This document shows, in pieces, positions 17,967-25,982 of a stretch of DNA of 64,000 nucleotides. The first letter of the stretch is position 1, and each line of letters begins with the position of its first letter. Under the pieces are notes generated by a model. That model was not told where the DNA came from, did not search any database, and saw only the letters and a program-made list of their open reading frames with translations. A program made the translations under genes and the position numbers. Source of the stretch: Streptomyces sp. NBC_01267 (GTDB lineage Bacteria; Actinomycetota; Actinomycetes; Streptomycetales; Streptomycetaceae); contig NZ_CP108456.1 of NCBI RefSeq assembly GCF_036241575.1, positions 1 to 64,000 on the forward strand, in the 5' to 3' direction.

Positions 17967-17992
17967 CTCAAGCTGCTCGAGATGCGCTCAAG
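17967..17992 (-). promoter_or_regulatory. SARP-like direct repeats (TTGAG/TCGAG) upstream of the bkd-like operon
   Basis: On the minus strand CTTGAG, CTCGAG and CTTGAG follow one another with 11- and 9-bp spacings. Heptamers of the TCGAGxx type at 11-bp steps are the classical target of SARP activators. Transcription toward lower coordinates would reach E1-alpha about 480 bp away. One spacing is off, so this is only suggestive. Confidence 0.35.
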
Positions 17993-18040
17993 ACGGGCTC
18001 GCCTTTCGGCCGCGGCCGGGTCGGGCGCCGCTCGTGGCTG

Positions 18041-18160
18041 GGCTGTTCGCGGTTTACCGCGGTAAACCGGGCCGCGGTTCGGGCTGTTCGCGGTTTACCG
18101 CGGTAAACCGGATCGCGGTTCGGGCTGTTGCCGGTTTACCGCGGTAAACCGGCAACAGCC
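18041..18160. repeat. 41-bp tandem array of GGTTTACCGCGGTAAACC palindromes
   Basis: The 18-bp perfect palindrome GGTTTACCGCGGTAAACC starts at 18051, 18092 and 18133, exactly 41 bp apart, inside a repeat unit that also contains GGGCTGTTCGC and CGCGGTTCG. The third copy extends to a 38-bp perfect palindrome (18123-18160) with arms beginning GGCTGTTGCC. Equal phasing over about four helical turns suits cooperative binding of a dimeric regulator. No matching regulator can be named. Confidence 0.8.
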
Positions 18161-18219
18161 GTGCGGGACAAGGCGCGAGCGGGCAGGCGCAGCAAAGGCG
18201 GGAGCGGGGCGGGTGCCAC

Positions 18220-18270
18220 AAAAAAATCGGCTGCTGCGCGTTCCTGGGAGGGGAACGTGCAGCAGCCGAT
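18220..18270 (-). terminator. Rho-independent terminator of the permease gene
   Basis: A 19-bp stem (18226-18244 with 18252-18270; one G-T pair) and a 7-nt loop. On the minus strand it is followed by seven T residues. This is a textbook intrinsic terminator, 240 bp downstream of the permease stop. Confidence 0.85.
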
Positions 18271-18509
18271 CGGCCCGTTCCGCGTCCGCTCCGGGTCGAG
18301 CGGGGGTGCGGCCACCTGGCCTCGTGAGCCGGGTACGCGGCCAACTCTGTCCGGAGTCGATCGAGATCCGCTTGAATCCGGCTCGAATGCGCAGGTCGTG
18401 GGGGGCGCAGCGGACGGTCTGCCAGCTGCCGGTCAGTCCGCGGTCAGCGGCGGGCCGGTGGGGGCAGCCGGTCAGCAGTCAGTGGCCGGCCGGTGTGTGG
18501 GGCAGCCGG

Positions 18510-19958
18510 TCAGCGGTCGAAGGAGTCGGAGGGGAGCCCCCGGCCGGTCCGCCAGGCGTAGGCGAGGCCGACGAGGAACACCACGGGCAGCAGCAGCGGC
18601 AGTTCGCCGACGAAGGACGACTTGCTGCCCGTGATCAGGTCGAAGTTGCGCACGATCAGCCACACGCTGCCGCCCAGCCCGACGAGCGCGAGCAGCGAGG
18701 CGACCGTCCCCCGCCACCCCACGCGCACCGTGCTCTTGCGGCGCAGCGTGACCACGGAGAGCGCGGCCAGCGCCTGCAGGACGACGATGCCGAGGGTGCC
18801 GAGGCCCAGCGCGACGGAGGCGAAGTCCGCGTACGGGTCGAGTCCCGCAGCGGCTGCGGCTGCGACGGCGACGACGTTCAGGGCCGTCTGTACGACGCTG
18901 GCCCGGTGCGGGGAGCCGTACCGGCGGTGCAGCGCGTCGAGCCGTACGGGCACCAGCCGGTCCGCGGCCAGGGCCTTCGTGTAGCGGTTGGTGGCGCTGT
19001 GCAGGGCGAGCAGGGCGGCGAACATGCTGGTGCAGAGCATGACTTGCAGGACGGTGCCGCCCGCCGAGCCCAGGTAGCTGTCGCCGAGGCCGAAGAAGAG
19101 GTTGCCCATCTGGCTGAGGGCCTGCTCGCGTACGTGGCTGCTGCCGACCGCGCCCACGGCGAGCCAGCTGGTCAGGGCGTAGAAGCCGGTGATGAGCAGG
19201 ACCGCCCCGTACATGGCGCGCGGGATGCTGCGCCGCGGGTTGCGGGCCTCGCCCCCGTACAGCGCGGCGGACTCGAAGCCGATGAACGAGACGAAGGCGA
19301 ACATCAGCGACACGCCGATCCCGTGCCCGCTCACCGTGGACGGGGAGAACGAGGCGGCGGGCAGGGCGTGGACGCCGTGCCGCCAGAGGATCGCGGCGTC
19401 CAGGACGACGAGTACGCCGATCTCGCCCACCATGAGCAGGGCGAGCAGCCGGGCGCTGACGGTGATGTCCCGGTAGCCGAAGAATGCGGTGAGGGCCACG
19501 CCCACGGCCGCGCACAGGACCCAGGAGACGTGGATGCCGTGGGCGGCGAACACCAGCTGGCTGAAGTAGCCGAGGGCGCCGGCGATGCCGATGGTCGCGC
19601 AGTTGTAGGCGAACAGGGCGAGGTAGCCCCCGCCCACGGCGGGCACCCGGCCGAGTCCGTCGGCGACGGTCGCGTAGAAGCCGCCGTTGCCGCCGGTGCG
19701 CTGGGCGCTGACGGTGTACCCGACGGAGAAGCACAGCAGGATGATCCCGGCGATGGCGAACGCGGCCGGTACTCCGGCCCCGTTGCCGAAGGCGAAGGAC
19801 AGCGGCACCGTGCCGATCAGCGCGGACAGGGGGGCCGCGGCGGCGACGATGACGAAGAGGATGTGGCCCGTGCCCAGACTCGCTCGGGCGGTGGCCGGGG
19901 CGTCGGCGCCTCGGGGAGCCGCGTCGGCCACCCGGGCCGCGGGCTTGGTGATGGTCAT
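18510..19958 (-). CDS. APC-family amino acid permease
   Basis: 482 aa from the ATG at 19958 with GGAG upstream. About 12 transmembrane segments; the family start 'LGTGHILFVIVAAAAPLSAL' and the conserved 'FAFVSFIGFESAALYGGEAR' are visible. It would import an amino acid across the cytoplasmic membrane. The valanimycin cluster, as I recall it, also includes an amino-acid transporter gene, so uptake of serine or a branched-chain amino acid for the pathway is plausible. Followed by a strong terminator. Confidence 0.85.
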   Translation of the reverse strand: MTITKPAARVADAAPRGADAPATARASLGTGHILFVIVAAAAPLSALIGTVPLSFAFGNGAGVPAAFAIAGIILLCFSVGYTVSAQRTGGNGGFYATVADGLGRVPAVGGGYLALFAYNCATIGIAGALGYFSQLVFAAHGIHVSWVLCAAVGVALTAFFGYRDITVSARLLALLMVGEIGVLVVLDAAILWRHGVHALPAASFSPSTVSGHGIGVSLMFAFVSFIGFESAALYGGEARNPRRSIPRAMYGAVLLITGFYALTSWLAVGAVGSSHVREQALSQMGNLFFGLGDSYLGSAGGTVLQVMLCTSMFAALLALHSATNRYTKALAADRLVPVRLDALHRRYGSPHRASVVQTALNVVAVAAAAAAGLDPYADFASVALGLGTLGIVVLQALAALSVVTLRRKSTVRVGWRGTVASLLALVGLGGSVWLIVRNFDLITGSKSSFVGELPLLLPVVFLVGLAYAWRTGRGLPSDSFDR

Positions 19959-20128
19959 GACTCGCTCCTGGATGCGGGGAAGGCGTGGCAAGGGCGCGGC
20001 CCCGGGATCCGGAGTGCATGACGGGGCTCCCGCTGCGGGGGGTTGTGCGGGAGCCCCGTCATGCCATGGTGGGGAAGGCTGCTGATGCGGAACTGATGTT
20101 CACCTCGACCCCTGACTTCCGGCCGCTG

Positions 20129-21325
20129 CTACCAGGCCACCGGCAACCTGTCGAGGCCGTAGACGATGGTGTTCTGGCGGAAGGGGACGTCCTCCAGGGC
20201 GATATCGAGGCGCAGGGTGGGGAAGCGGGTGAACAGCGCCTTGAGGGAGACCTCCAGTTCCATCCGGGCCAGCGGAGCACCCGGGCACAGGTGCGTGCCG
20301 AAGCCGAAGGCGATGTGCTGCCGGGCTTCCTTGCGGTGGATGTCGACGGTGTGGCCGCCGGGGAAGACCGACTCGTCGTGGTTGGCGCTGGGGATCGCCA
20401 CGATGACGCCCTCGCCCTTGCGGAGCAGTGCGCCGCTCAGTTCCACGTCTTCGGCGACCACCCGGACCTGGTTGTCCTGGGAGATGGACCAGTAGCGCAG
20501 CAATTCGTCGACGGCGGGCCCGAACAGTTCCGGATCGGCGCGGAGTTCGGCGAGCTGGCGCGGCTCTTGGAGCAGGCTGAGCACGCTCAGGCTGATCTGG
20601 TGGGCGGTCGTCTCGTGCCCTGCCACGAGGAAGAACCGGGCCATCGACACCAGGTCCTTGTGGTCGAGCTCGCCGCTCGCCACGTACCGGGTGGCGAGCC
20701 GGCTGAGCAGGTCGTCCTTCGGGGCCCGTTCGCGCTCCGTGGTGAGCTGGTCGAGGAACTGGCTCATGTCGACGAAAGCGGCGTAGGCCTCCTCGGGCGA
20801 GGCCACCTGGGAGAGGATCGTCTGGCTCTGCTCGGTGAAGATGTGCTCGTCCTCCTCAGGCACACCCAGCATCCGCGCGATCACCAGCGACGGCAGTTTG
20901 ATCGCGAAGTTCTCCACCAGGTCGACGGGGTTGGGCCCGCTCGCCAGGTCGTCGAGGAGCCGGTCGACGAGCGCTTCGACCTCCGGGCGCAGGGCGCGGG
21001 TCCGGCGGGCGGTGAACTCGGTCATCGCCATGCGGCGCAGCCGGCCGTGCTCCGGGTTGTCCATCCGGTTGAACGACATCACGCCGGGCTCCGGCGGCAG
21101 TTGGATGCGCACGGGGAATCCGGGCTGCTGGTCGTCGGCGCTGAACCGCGGATCGTTGAGTACCTGGCGCACGTCCGCGTACCCGGTGATCAGCCAGGCC
21201 TCGCCGCCGCGGATACGGACCTTGACGGGCGGTCTGTGGCGCAGCGAGGTGTACTCGTCCGGTGGCGCGAAGGGACAGGAACGTGGCATGGGCCAGTCCG
21301 CGAGCTTCTCCTGGGTGGCTAGCAT
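20129..21325 (-). CDS. Cytochrome P450
   Basis: 398 aa from the ATG at 21325 (AGAGAGG upstream). The I-helix motif is 'FLVAGHETTAHQISLSVLSL', the ExxR motif is in 'AVDELLRYWSIS', and the heme loop is 'FGFGTHLCPGAPLARMELEV'. It resembles CYP105/107-type soluble bacterial P450s that hydroxylate secondary metabolites with ferredoxin help. No ferredoxin gene is adjacent. The promoter region carries three 11-bp-spaced GTCAG repeats, linking it to the SARP. It is similar in layout to the second P450 at 53671. Confidence 0.92.
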   Translation of the reverse strand: MLATQEKLADWPMPRSCPFAPPDEYTSLRHRPPVKVRIRGGEAWLITGYADVRQVLNDPRFSADDQQPGFPVRIQLPPEPGVMSFNRMDNPEHGRLRRMAMTEFTARRTRALRPEVEALVDRLLDDLASGPNPVDLVENFAIKLPSLVIARMLGVPEEDEHIFTEQSQTILSQVASPEEAYAAFVDMSQFLDQLTTERERAPKDDLLSRLATRYVASGELDHKDLVSMARFFLVAGHETTAHQISLSVLSLLQEPRQLAELRADPELFGPAVDELLRYWSISQDNQVRVVAEDVELSGALLRKGEGVIVAIPSANHDESVFPGGHTVDIHRKEARQHIAFGFGTHLCPGAPLARMELEVSLKALFTRFPTLRLDIALEDVPFRQNTIVYGLDRLPVAW

Positions 21326-21389
21326 CTGTTGCCTCTCTGGCTTGACTCCGATGGCTGAGATGTTTCGCCGGTCAGTCTTAAAGCCCACC

Positions 21390-21418
21390 CTGACGGAGCA
21401 CTGACAGGCCCCTGACCT
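21390..21418 (-). promoter_or_regulatory. Triple 11-bp direct repeat (SARP-type operator) for the P450 gene
   Basis: CTGAC on the plus strand starts at 21390, 21401 and 21412. Read on the minus strand this gives GGTCAGG, TGTCAGT and CGTCAGG at exact 11-bp steps. Eight bases beyond the last repeat is TAAGACT, a fair -10 box. It is the same motif and spacing as upstream of both tRNA-like genes. Confidence 0.7.
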
Positions 21419-21488
21419 GCATAAATGCCCGTATCAACTCATGGGTAACTCTTGGGGGAGGCTTGAACTCCAGGTCGCACAAAGAAGA

Positions 21489-21520
21489 GGTGCCCCCGGA
21501 GCCAAGGCTCCGGGGGCACC
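21489..21520 (-). terminator. Hairpin terminator of the exporter gene
   Basis: GGTGCCCCCGGAGCC and its complement form a perfect 14-15 bp stem. It lies 70 bp after the exporter stop codon and before the P450 promoter, separating the two units. Confidence 0.75.
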
Positions 21521-21589
21521 CACGGGGAGGGATACGGATCGGGCGGATCCGACATCAGGTGGAGAGGGTGGAGAGGGCTGCCGTGGCGG

Positions 21590-23050
21590 TCAGTTCTGCC
21601 GCGCCGGGCGGGGCAGCAACTGCACCAGGGCCGCGACCCCCACACAGATGGCGGCCTGGACGAAGAGGCCGGAGGAGAACGCGTCGGCGAACGCCCCCGG
21701 GCCGTGCCGGGTGCCCAGGGTGTTGAAGAAGACGACACCGATGGCGGCGATGCCCACGGCGTTGCCCATCTCCTGGGCGGTCGAGAACACCCCGGACGCC
21801 GCAGCCGCGTGCTCGGGCGCCACGCCTTCGAGCACCAGCGAGGTCAGCGGCGCCACGACCAGGCCCATGCCGATGCCGCAGAACAGCATCGCGGGGATGC
21901 ACCAGGCCACGGACCCGTTGTCGATGTGCAGGGCGGTCTCGGCGAGCGCGACATCGCTGACGGCCAGGATGAGCGCGCCCAGCGCGAGAACCTGCCGGCC
22001 CAACTTGGCTGCGATCCGGGGAGCCTGGGTGGAGGAGAGGAAGAAGCCGATACCCAGCGGGACGAACAACAGCCCGGAATCGAGCGCCGAGACGCCGTGG
22101 CCTTCTTGCAGGAAGAGCGCGAGCACCAGGAAGAAGGAGGCCATGGCGGCGAAGAACACCAGGATGCCCACCACTCCGACCCGGAAGGCGCGGTCGTGGA
22201 AGAGTGCCGGGCTCACCAGGGGCGACCTGCCACGGGCGTGCAGCCGGCGCTGGTGGATCCAGAACGCGGCCAGCAGCGGTACGGCGGCGATCAGGCACTC
22301 CCAGGTCCACGTGGGCCAGCCCTGCTCCCGGCCCTGGACCAGGGGCAGGATCACCGCGGTGAGACCGGCGGTCACCAGCACCACACCGGTCAGGTCGAAT
22401 CCGGTGCGGCCCTCGGCCTTCGACTCGGGGACGACGCGCGGCGTGATCAGCAGGACGGCCGCGCCGATCGGAACGTTGATCAGGAAGATGGAGCGCCAGT
22501 CGAGGCCGAACACGTCCGCCTTGATCAGCAGGCCGCCGATCAACTGGCCGAAGACCGCGGACGCCCCGAGGGCCAGCCCGAATCCGTTGAAGGCCGTGAC
22601 CCGGTCCTTGCCCGAGTAGGTGGTGGTGAGGATGCCCAGGACCTGCGGGATCACCAGCGCGGCAGCCGCGCCCTGGATGCCCCGGGCTCCGATGAGCACG
22701 CCCATGTTCGGCGCGAGGCCGCAGGCGAGCGAGGCCAGCGTGAACAGCGCGAGGCCGATCGAGAAGATCCGCCTGCGTCCGTAGAGGTCACCGAGGCGGC
22801 CACCGGTGATCAGCGCGGCGGACAGGCCGATGTTGAAGGTCGCGGCGACGAACTGGATCTGCGCCGAGGACGCGTTCATGTCCGACTGCAGTGACGGAAT
22901 CGCCACGTTGACGATGAAGAAGTCCAGGTTGGTGATGAACAAGCCCGCGAGCACGACCAGCAGCGCACCCCACGACCGTCTGCCCGTCGTGGTGTCCGGT
23001 GGTGGCGTGGTCGCCGTCCCCGTCTGCGCCGGGGTTGTTTCGGTGGCCAT
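21590..23050 (-). CDS. MFS multidrug exporter, 14-TM DHA2 family
   Basis: 486 aa from the ATG at 23050 with AGGAGGG. It opens with 'LAGLFITNLDFFIVNVAIPS' and 'LITGGRLGDLYGRRRIFSIG' (motif A), and has about 14 hydrophobic segments. The exporter at 42080-43522 is clearly related (same 'GGRLGDLYGRRR' and 'VPQVLGI' regions), so the cluster has two paralogous proton-driven exporters. A role in self-resistance or product export is likely; the substrate is inferred from context only. Confidence 0.9.
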   Translation of the reverse strand: MATETTPAQTGTATTPPPDTTTGRRSWGALLVVLAGLFITNLDFFIVNVAIPSLQSDMNASSAQIQFVAATFNIGLSAALITGGRLGDLYGRRRIFSIGLALFTLASLACGLAPNMGVLIGARGIQGAAAALVIPQVLGILTTTYSGKDRVTAFNGFGLALGASAVFGQLIGGLLIKADVFGLDWRSIFLINVPIGAAVLLITPRVVPESKAEGRTGFDLTGVVLVTAGLTAVILPLVQGREQGWPTWTWECLIAAVPLLAAFWIHQRRLHARGRSPLVSPALFHDRAFRVGVVGILVFFAAMASFFLVLALFLQEGHGVSALDSGLLFVPLGIGFFLSSTQAPRIAAKLGRQVLALGALILAVSDVALAETALHIDNGSVAWCIPAMLFCGIGMGLVVAPLTSLVLEGVAPEHAAAASGVFSTAQEMGNAVGIAAIGVVFFNTLGTRHGPGAFADAFSSGLFVQAAICVGVAALVQLLPRPARQN

Positions 23051-23250
23051 GTGCAAGCCCTCCTGGCCTGTCGCGTGCGGTCATTCAGACCCTTCCGACA
23101 GGTATGTCGCCTGCAACGGCCCAGCCGACGGGCAGGAGTCGGCGCAGCTCCCTGTCGGAGCGATTGCAGCGCACCCGGCCGGAGTATCGCTGGAGTACGG
23201 GTGGGGCCGTCTGCCGGCCCCCGGAGGTACCTGCCCGCGGCGGCCGGTGG

Positions 23251-23778
23251 TCAGTGGGGCACGCCTGTGGGTACGGGCGTGTGGAAGTCACGTGCGTACC
23301 ACAGCAGCGGCGCCGCGGCGGGGCTGCTGATGCGGATCTCCAGCGGAGTGCCGAGCAGCAGGTCGTGGTCGCCCGCGCGGATCACGTCCACCGTGCGGCA
23401 GCGCAGCCGCACCTTGGCGTCCGGCAGGTACGGGAGGGCGACGCCGCCCTCCCAGGCGCCGAAGTCGCCGGGGGCGAAGCGGTCCTCGCCGTGGGTGGCG
23501 AAGCGCTGGGCGACCGGCTTGTGCCGCTCGCCGAGGACGTTGACGGCGAACTCCTCGGCCGCCGACATGGCGGCGTGGCAGCTCGAACCGAGCGCGATGC
23601 CCACCATGACCAGAGGAGGGTCGAGGGACACCGACGACACGGAGCTCGCGGTGAACCCCCAGCGCCGCCCCGCCCCGTCGAGGGCGGTGACCACCGAGAC
23701 GGGGGTGGCGAGCAGCGCCATCGCGTCCTTGAACAGCTGGGCGTCCGCCACCGGTAACTGCTCCTGGGCTGTGCTCAT
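23251..23778 (-). CDS. NAD(P)H:flavin reductase (VlmR-like)
   Basis: 175 aa, a flavin-reductase-like split-barrel protein: 'LLATPVSVVTALDGAGRRWG' and 'FTASSVSSVSLDPPLVMVGI' are the FMN-binding signatures. It makes free reduced flavin for a two-component monooxygenase. The obvious partner is the VlmH-like N-hydroxylase encoded at 33280, just as VlmR serves VlmH in valanimycin synthesis. It is divergent from the ACP gene at 24010, with a TCGAG/TTGAG repeat array between them. Confidence 0.88.
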   Translation of the reverse strand: MSTAQEQLPVADAQLFKDAMALLATPVSVVTALDGAGRRWGFTASSVSSVSLDPPLVMVGIALGSSCHAAMSAAEEFAVNVLGERHKPVAQRFATHGEDRFAPGDFGAWEGGVALPYLPDAKVRLRCRTVDVIRAGDHDLLLGTPLEIRISSPAAAPLLWYARDFHTPVPTGVPH

Positions 23779-23867
23779 GAGTTAGCTCCTTGGGGATGGG
23801 CCGTGGGGCACGGGGCCGGGGCTTCAGCACGCTCCTGGGCCGGGTTCTGAAAGTTCCGGCTCAGGGA

Positions 23868-23902
23868 CCATCGCAAGAACCGCTCAAGACCCACTCGAAA
23901 CG
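23868..23902 (-). promoter_or_regulatory. Triple 11-bp TCGAG/TTGAG repeats (SARP-type)
   Basis: On the minus strand the heptamers TCGAGTG, TTGAGCG and TTGCGAT follow one another at 11-bp steps, close to the classical SARP target. Located between the divergent flavin reductase and ACP genes, about 95 bp upstream of the reductase start. Confidence 0.5.
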
Positions 23903-24009
23903 AAGGGGAGCGAAGGGGCCCGGAGGTGCCGGGTCAAGCCGGGGTTGAGTGGCGGGCAGCAGGATGAGGGGGAAGGCACGGTGCCGACGGATCACGTAAG
24001 GAGCTGCAC

Positions 24010-24285
24010 ATGGCGGACAGGGAGCCGGTCATGCCCGAGGGGGAGATCCTCGGCTGGCTCGCGGAGAGGCTGGGTACCCACGTGTCCCTGCCGTTGTCAG
24101 AGATCAACCCCGATGTCCCGTACGTCGAGTACGGCCTCGACTCCGTCGCCGCACTGGGCCTCTTCGGGGACATCGAGGAGAAGTTCGGCCTCGTCCTCGA
24201 CCCGATCGTGGCGCTGGAGCATGCGACGGTGCGGCAGCTGGCGGCCTATCTGGCCGTCGAGGCGGCGGAGGCCGTCCACAGCTGA
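24010..24285 (+). CDS. Acyl carrier protein
   Basis: 91 aa, preceded by AAGGAG. The phosphopantetheine site is Ser45 in 'YVEYGLDSVAALGLFGDIEE'. The PKS-type carrier fold is complete (helix II 'DIEEKFGLVLDPIV', helix IV 'TVRQLAAYLA'). It is stand-alone, one of three discrete ACPs in the window (also 38899 and 43724). It could carry the acyl chain for the desaturase or for amine formation. Confidence 0.88.
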   Translation: MADREPVMPEGEILGWLAERLGTHVSLPLSEINPDVPYVEYGLDSVAALGLFGDIEEKFGLVLDPIVALEHATVRQLAAYLAVEAAEAVHS

Positions 24286-24324
24286 GTGCCGCGCCCGACA
24301 CCGGTCGGCGCCATCTGACAACGC

Positions 24325-24353
24325 TTCGCCCCGTCGCACCGCGACGGGGCGAA
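24325..24353. terminator. Bidirectional terminator
   Basis: A 13-bp perfect stem TTCGCCCCGTCGC with a 3-nt loop between the convergent ACP (+) and MFS (-) genes. Confidence 0.75.
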
Positions 24354-24382
24354 CTGCGTGGCCCTGGTGCTCCTGGTCGGTC

Positions 24383-25807
24383 TCAGTCGTGGTCGACGGA
24401 GACCCCGGTGGTCCTGCCGCCCAGGACCAGCACCGTCACCACCAGCAGGGCCATGCAGCCCGCGATGACGGCGAACATGGGGCCCGCTCCGTGCTGTTCG
24501 AGCACCGGCAGCAGGACGAAGGGCAGCGCCCCGGCGCTGAGCTTCGACAGCGAGTACGCGAGGCCGGTGGCCGCCGCCCTGATGTCGGTGGGGTACTGCT
24601 CGGCCAGATAGACGTGCGAGACCGTGGAGAACACGTTGCTGACGAGGGTGTAGGCGATCCCGAAGAACATCACGACGGCCACCGAGCCCGCGTACGCGAA
24701 TCCGAAGCCCGCCAGCGCCATCGCCAGGGCCGAGAGGGCGAGGAGCCGTTTGCGCTCCATTCGGTCCATGATGGGCACCGACACCAGGGAACCGATCGGG
24801 TAGCCGATGAAGGACACCGCGGTGAAGCCGAGGCCGGTGACCACTCCGTACCCCTTGGCGGCCAGGATCTGGGGGGCCAGCGCCCCGAAACCGTAGTAAC
24901 CGACCACGGACAGGGTGGAGAACAGCCACAGCATGGCGGTACGGCGCCGGAACCTGGCCTGGAACACCACGCCGGGGCCGGTGCGCCGGGGCAGCGGCGG
25001 GGCGGCGGCGTCGTTCGGGCGCTCTTTCACCGTGGCCGCCGCGGGCCGTGTCTCCGCCCTCGTCTCCGCCCTCGTTTCCGCCAGGACGTGCGCGGGCAGC
25101 TCGGCCTCCATCATGGCCACGAGCTTCTCCGCCTCCTGGTGGCGTCCCTGGGTGGCGAGCCAGCGCGGCGACTCGATGAGCCTGCGCCGCAGTCCCCAGA
25201 CGACGGCCGATCCGGCGGCGCCCAGCACGAACAGCCAGCGCCAGCCGTCGATGCCCAGCGGGCTCAGCGGCACCAGCCACAGTGCGGCGAAGCCGACCGC
25301 GGGCACCCCGCAGAACGCCAGGGTGTACGCCCAGGCGGTGTACCGGCCACGCTGCCCGGCGGGCAGTACGTCGGCCAGGTAGCAGTCGGACAGGGCCTGT
25401 TCGGCGCCGATTCCGACCCCGGCGAGGAAGCGCGTCACGATCAGCCAGGCGGCGTTCGGGGCGAACGCGCCCAGCAGCGAGAACCCGGAGTACAGCGCGA
25501 GGTTGATCAGGAAGGCCCGGCGCCGTCCGAAGCGGTCGGCGACCCGCCCGAGCACCAGGGAGCCGAAGAACTGCCCGATGAAGGCCGAGGCCAGGACGAG
25601 CTTGAGGGTGGTGCCGTTGAAGGCGAAGTCCCCCTGCAGCACTTTCGAGATCGTTCCGGAGAGGTTGTTCTCGAAGGTGTCGAAGAGCAGCCCCACGCCG
25701 ACCACGGCGGTGAGCATGCGGTGCGTGGGCGTGACCGGCATCCGGTCGAGCCGGTCGCCGATGGTGCGCGCCGCGGGCGGGGGCCTCAGCGGCGTCTGCT
25801 GTGACAT
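24383..25807 (-). CDS. MFS transporter, sugar/aromatic-acid porter type
   Basis: 474 aa with 12 predicted transmembrane segments. 'GRVADRFGRRRAFLINLALY' is MFS motif A, and 'RFLAGVGIGAEQALSDCYLA' with 'LPAGQRGRYTAWAYTLAFCG' resembles the AAHS and SV2-like transporters. The central cytoplasmic loop contains a threefold ETRA repeat made by a 12-bp DNA repeat (about 25040-25080). It could take up a small precursor or export a product. It shares the strand with the desaturase gene upstream but has a hairpin between. Confidence 0.85.
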   Translation of the reverse strand: MSQQTPLRPPPAARTIGDRLDRMPVTPTHRMLTAVVGVGLLFDTFENNLSGTISKVLQGDFAFNGTTLKLVLASAFIGQFFGSLVLGRVADRFGRRRAFLINLALYSGFSLLGAFAPNAAWLIVTRFLAGVGIGAEQALSDCYLADVLPAGQRGRYTAWAYTLAFCGVPAVGFAALWLVPLSPLGIDGWRWLFVLGAAGSAVVWGLRRRLIESPRWLATQGRHQEAEKLVAMMEAELPAHVLAETRAETRAETRPAAATVKERPNDAAAPPLPRRTGPGVVFQARFRRRTAMLWLFSTLSVVGYYGFGALAPQILAAKGYGVVTGLGFTAVSFIGYPIGSLVSVPIMDRMERKRLLALSALAMALAGFGFAYAGSVAVVMFFGIAYTLVSNVFSTVSHVYLAEQYPTDIRAAATGLAYSLSKLSAGALPFVLLPVLEQHGAGPMFAVIAGCMALLVVTVLVLGGRTTGVSVDHD

Positions 25808-25888
25808 GGTTCAGAGCTCCTCAAGTCTCCGGTGAGCGTTCGGCCGTGTGCCTCCGCCCCGGCGCGTTACGCGTGGGCGGAGGCGGAG

Positions 25889-25921
25889 TGCCCCCTCCGG
25901 TCGTACGGGAGGGAGGGGGCG
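25889..25921 (-). terminator. Hairpin after the desaturase gene
   Basis: A G/C-rich inverted repeat (GCCCCCTCC with GGGAGGGGGC arms) lies 60-90 bp downstream of the desaturase stop and upstream of the MFS gene. Pairing is good but not perfect. Confidence 0.4.
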
Positions 25922-25982
25922 TGTACGTGATGTGCTGCGGGGGTCCGGCGGGGGCGGTGCCGGGGCTGTCGTACGGCGTCCG

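Larger units (their letters stand above)
17483..18509. other. Long intergenic control region
   Basis: About 1 kb with no well-supported large gene. It holds one possible short peptide gene, a set of TTGAG/TCGAG repeats (17967-17992), the 41-bp tandem array with perfect palindromes (18041-18160), the permease terminator (18220-18270) and a further 11-bp-spaced TTCGAG-type array near 18355-18390. The density of symmetric elements is much higher than elsewhere in the window. Confidence 0.6.
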
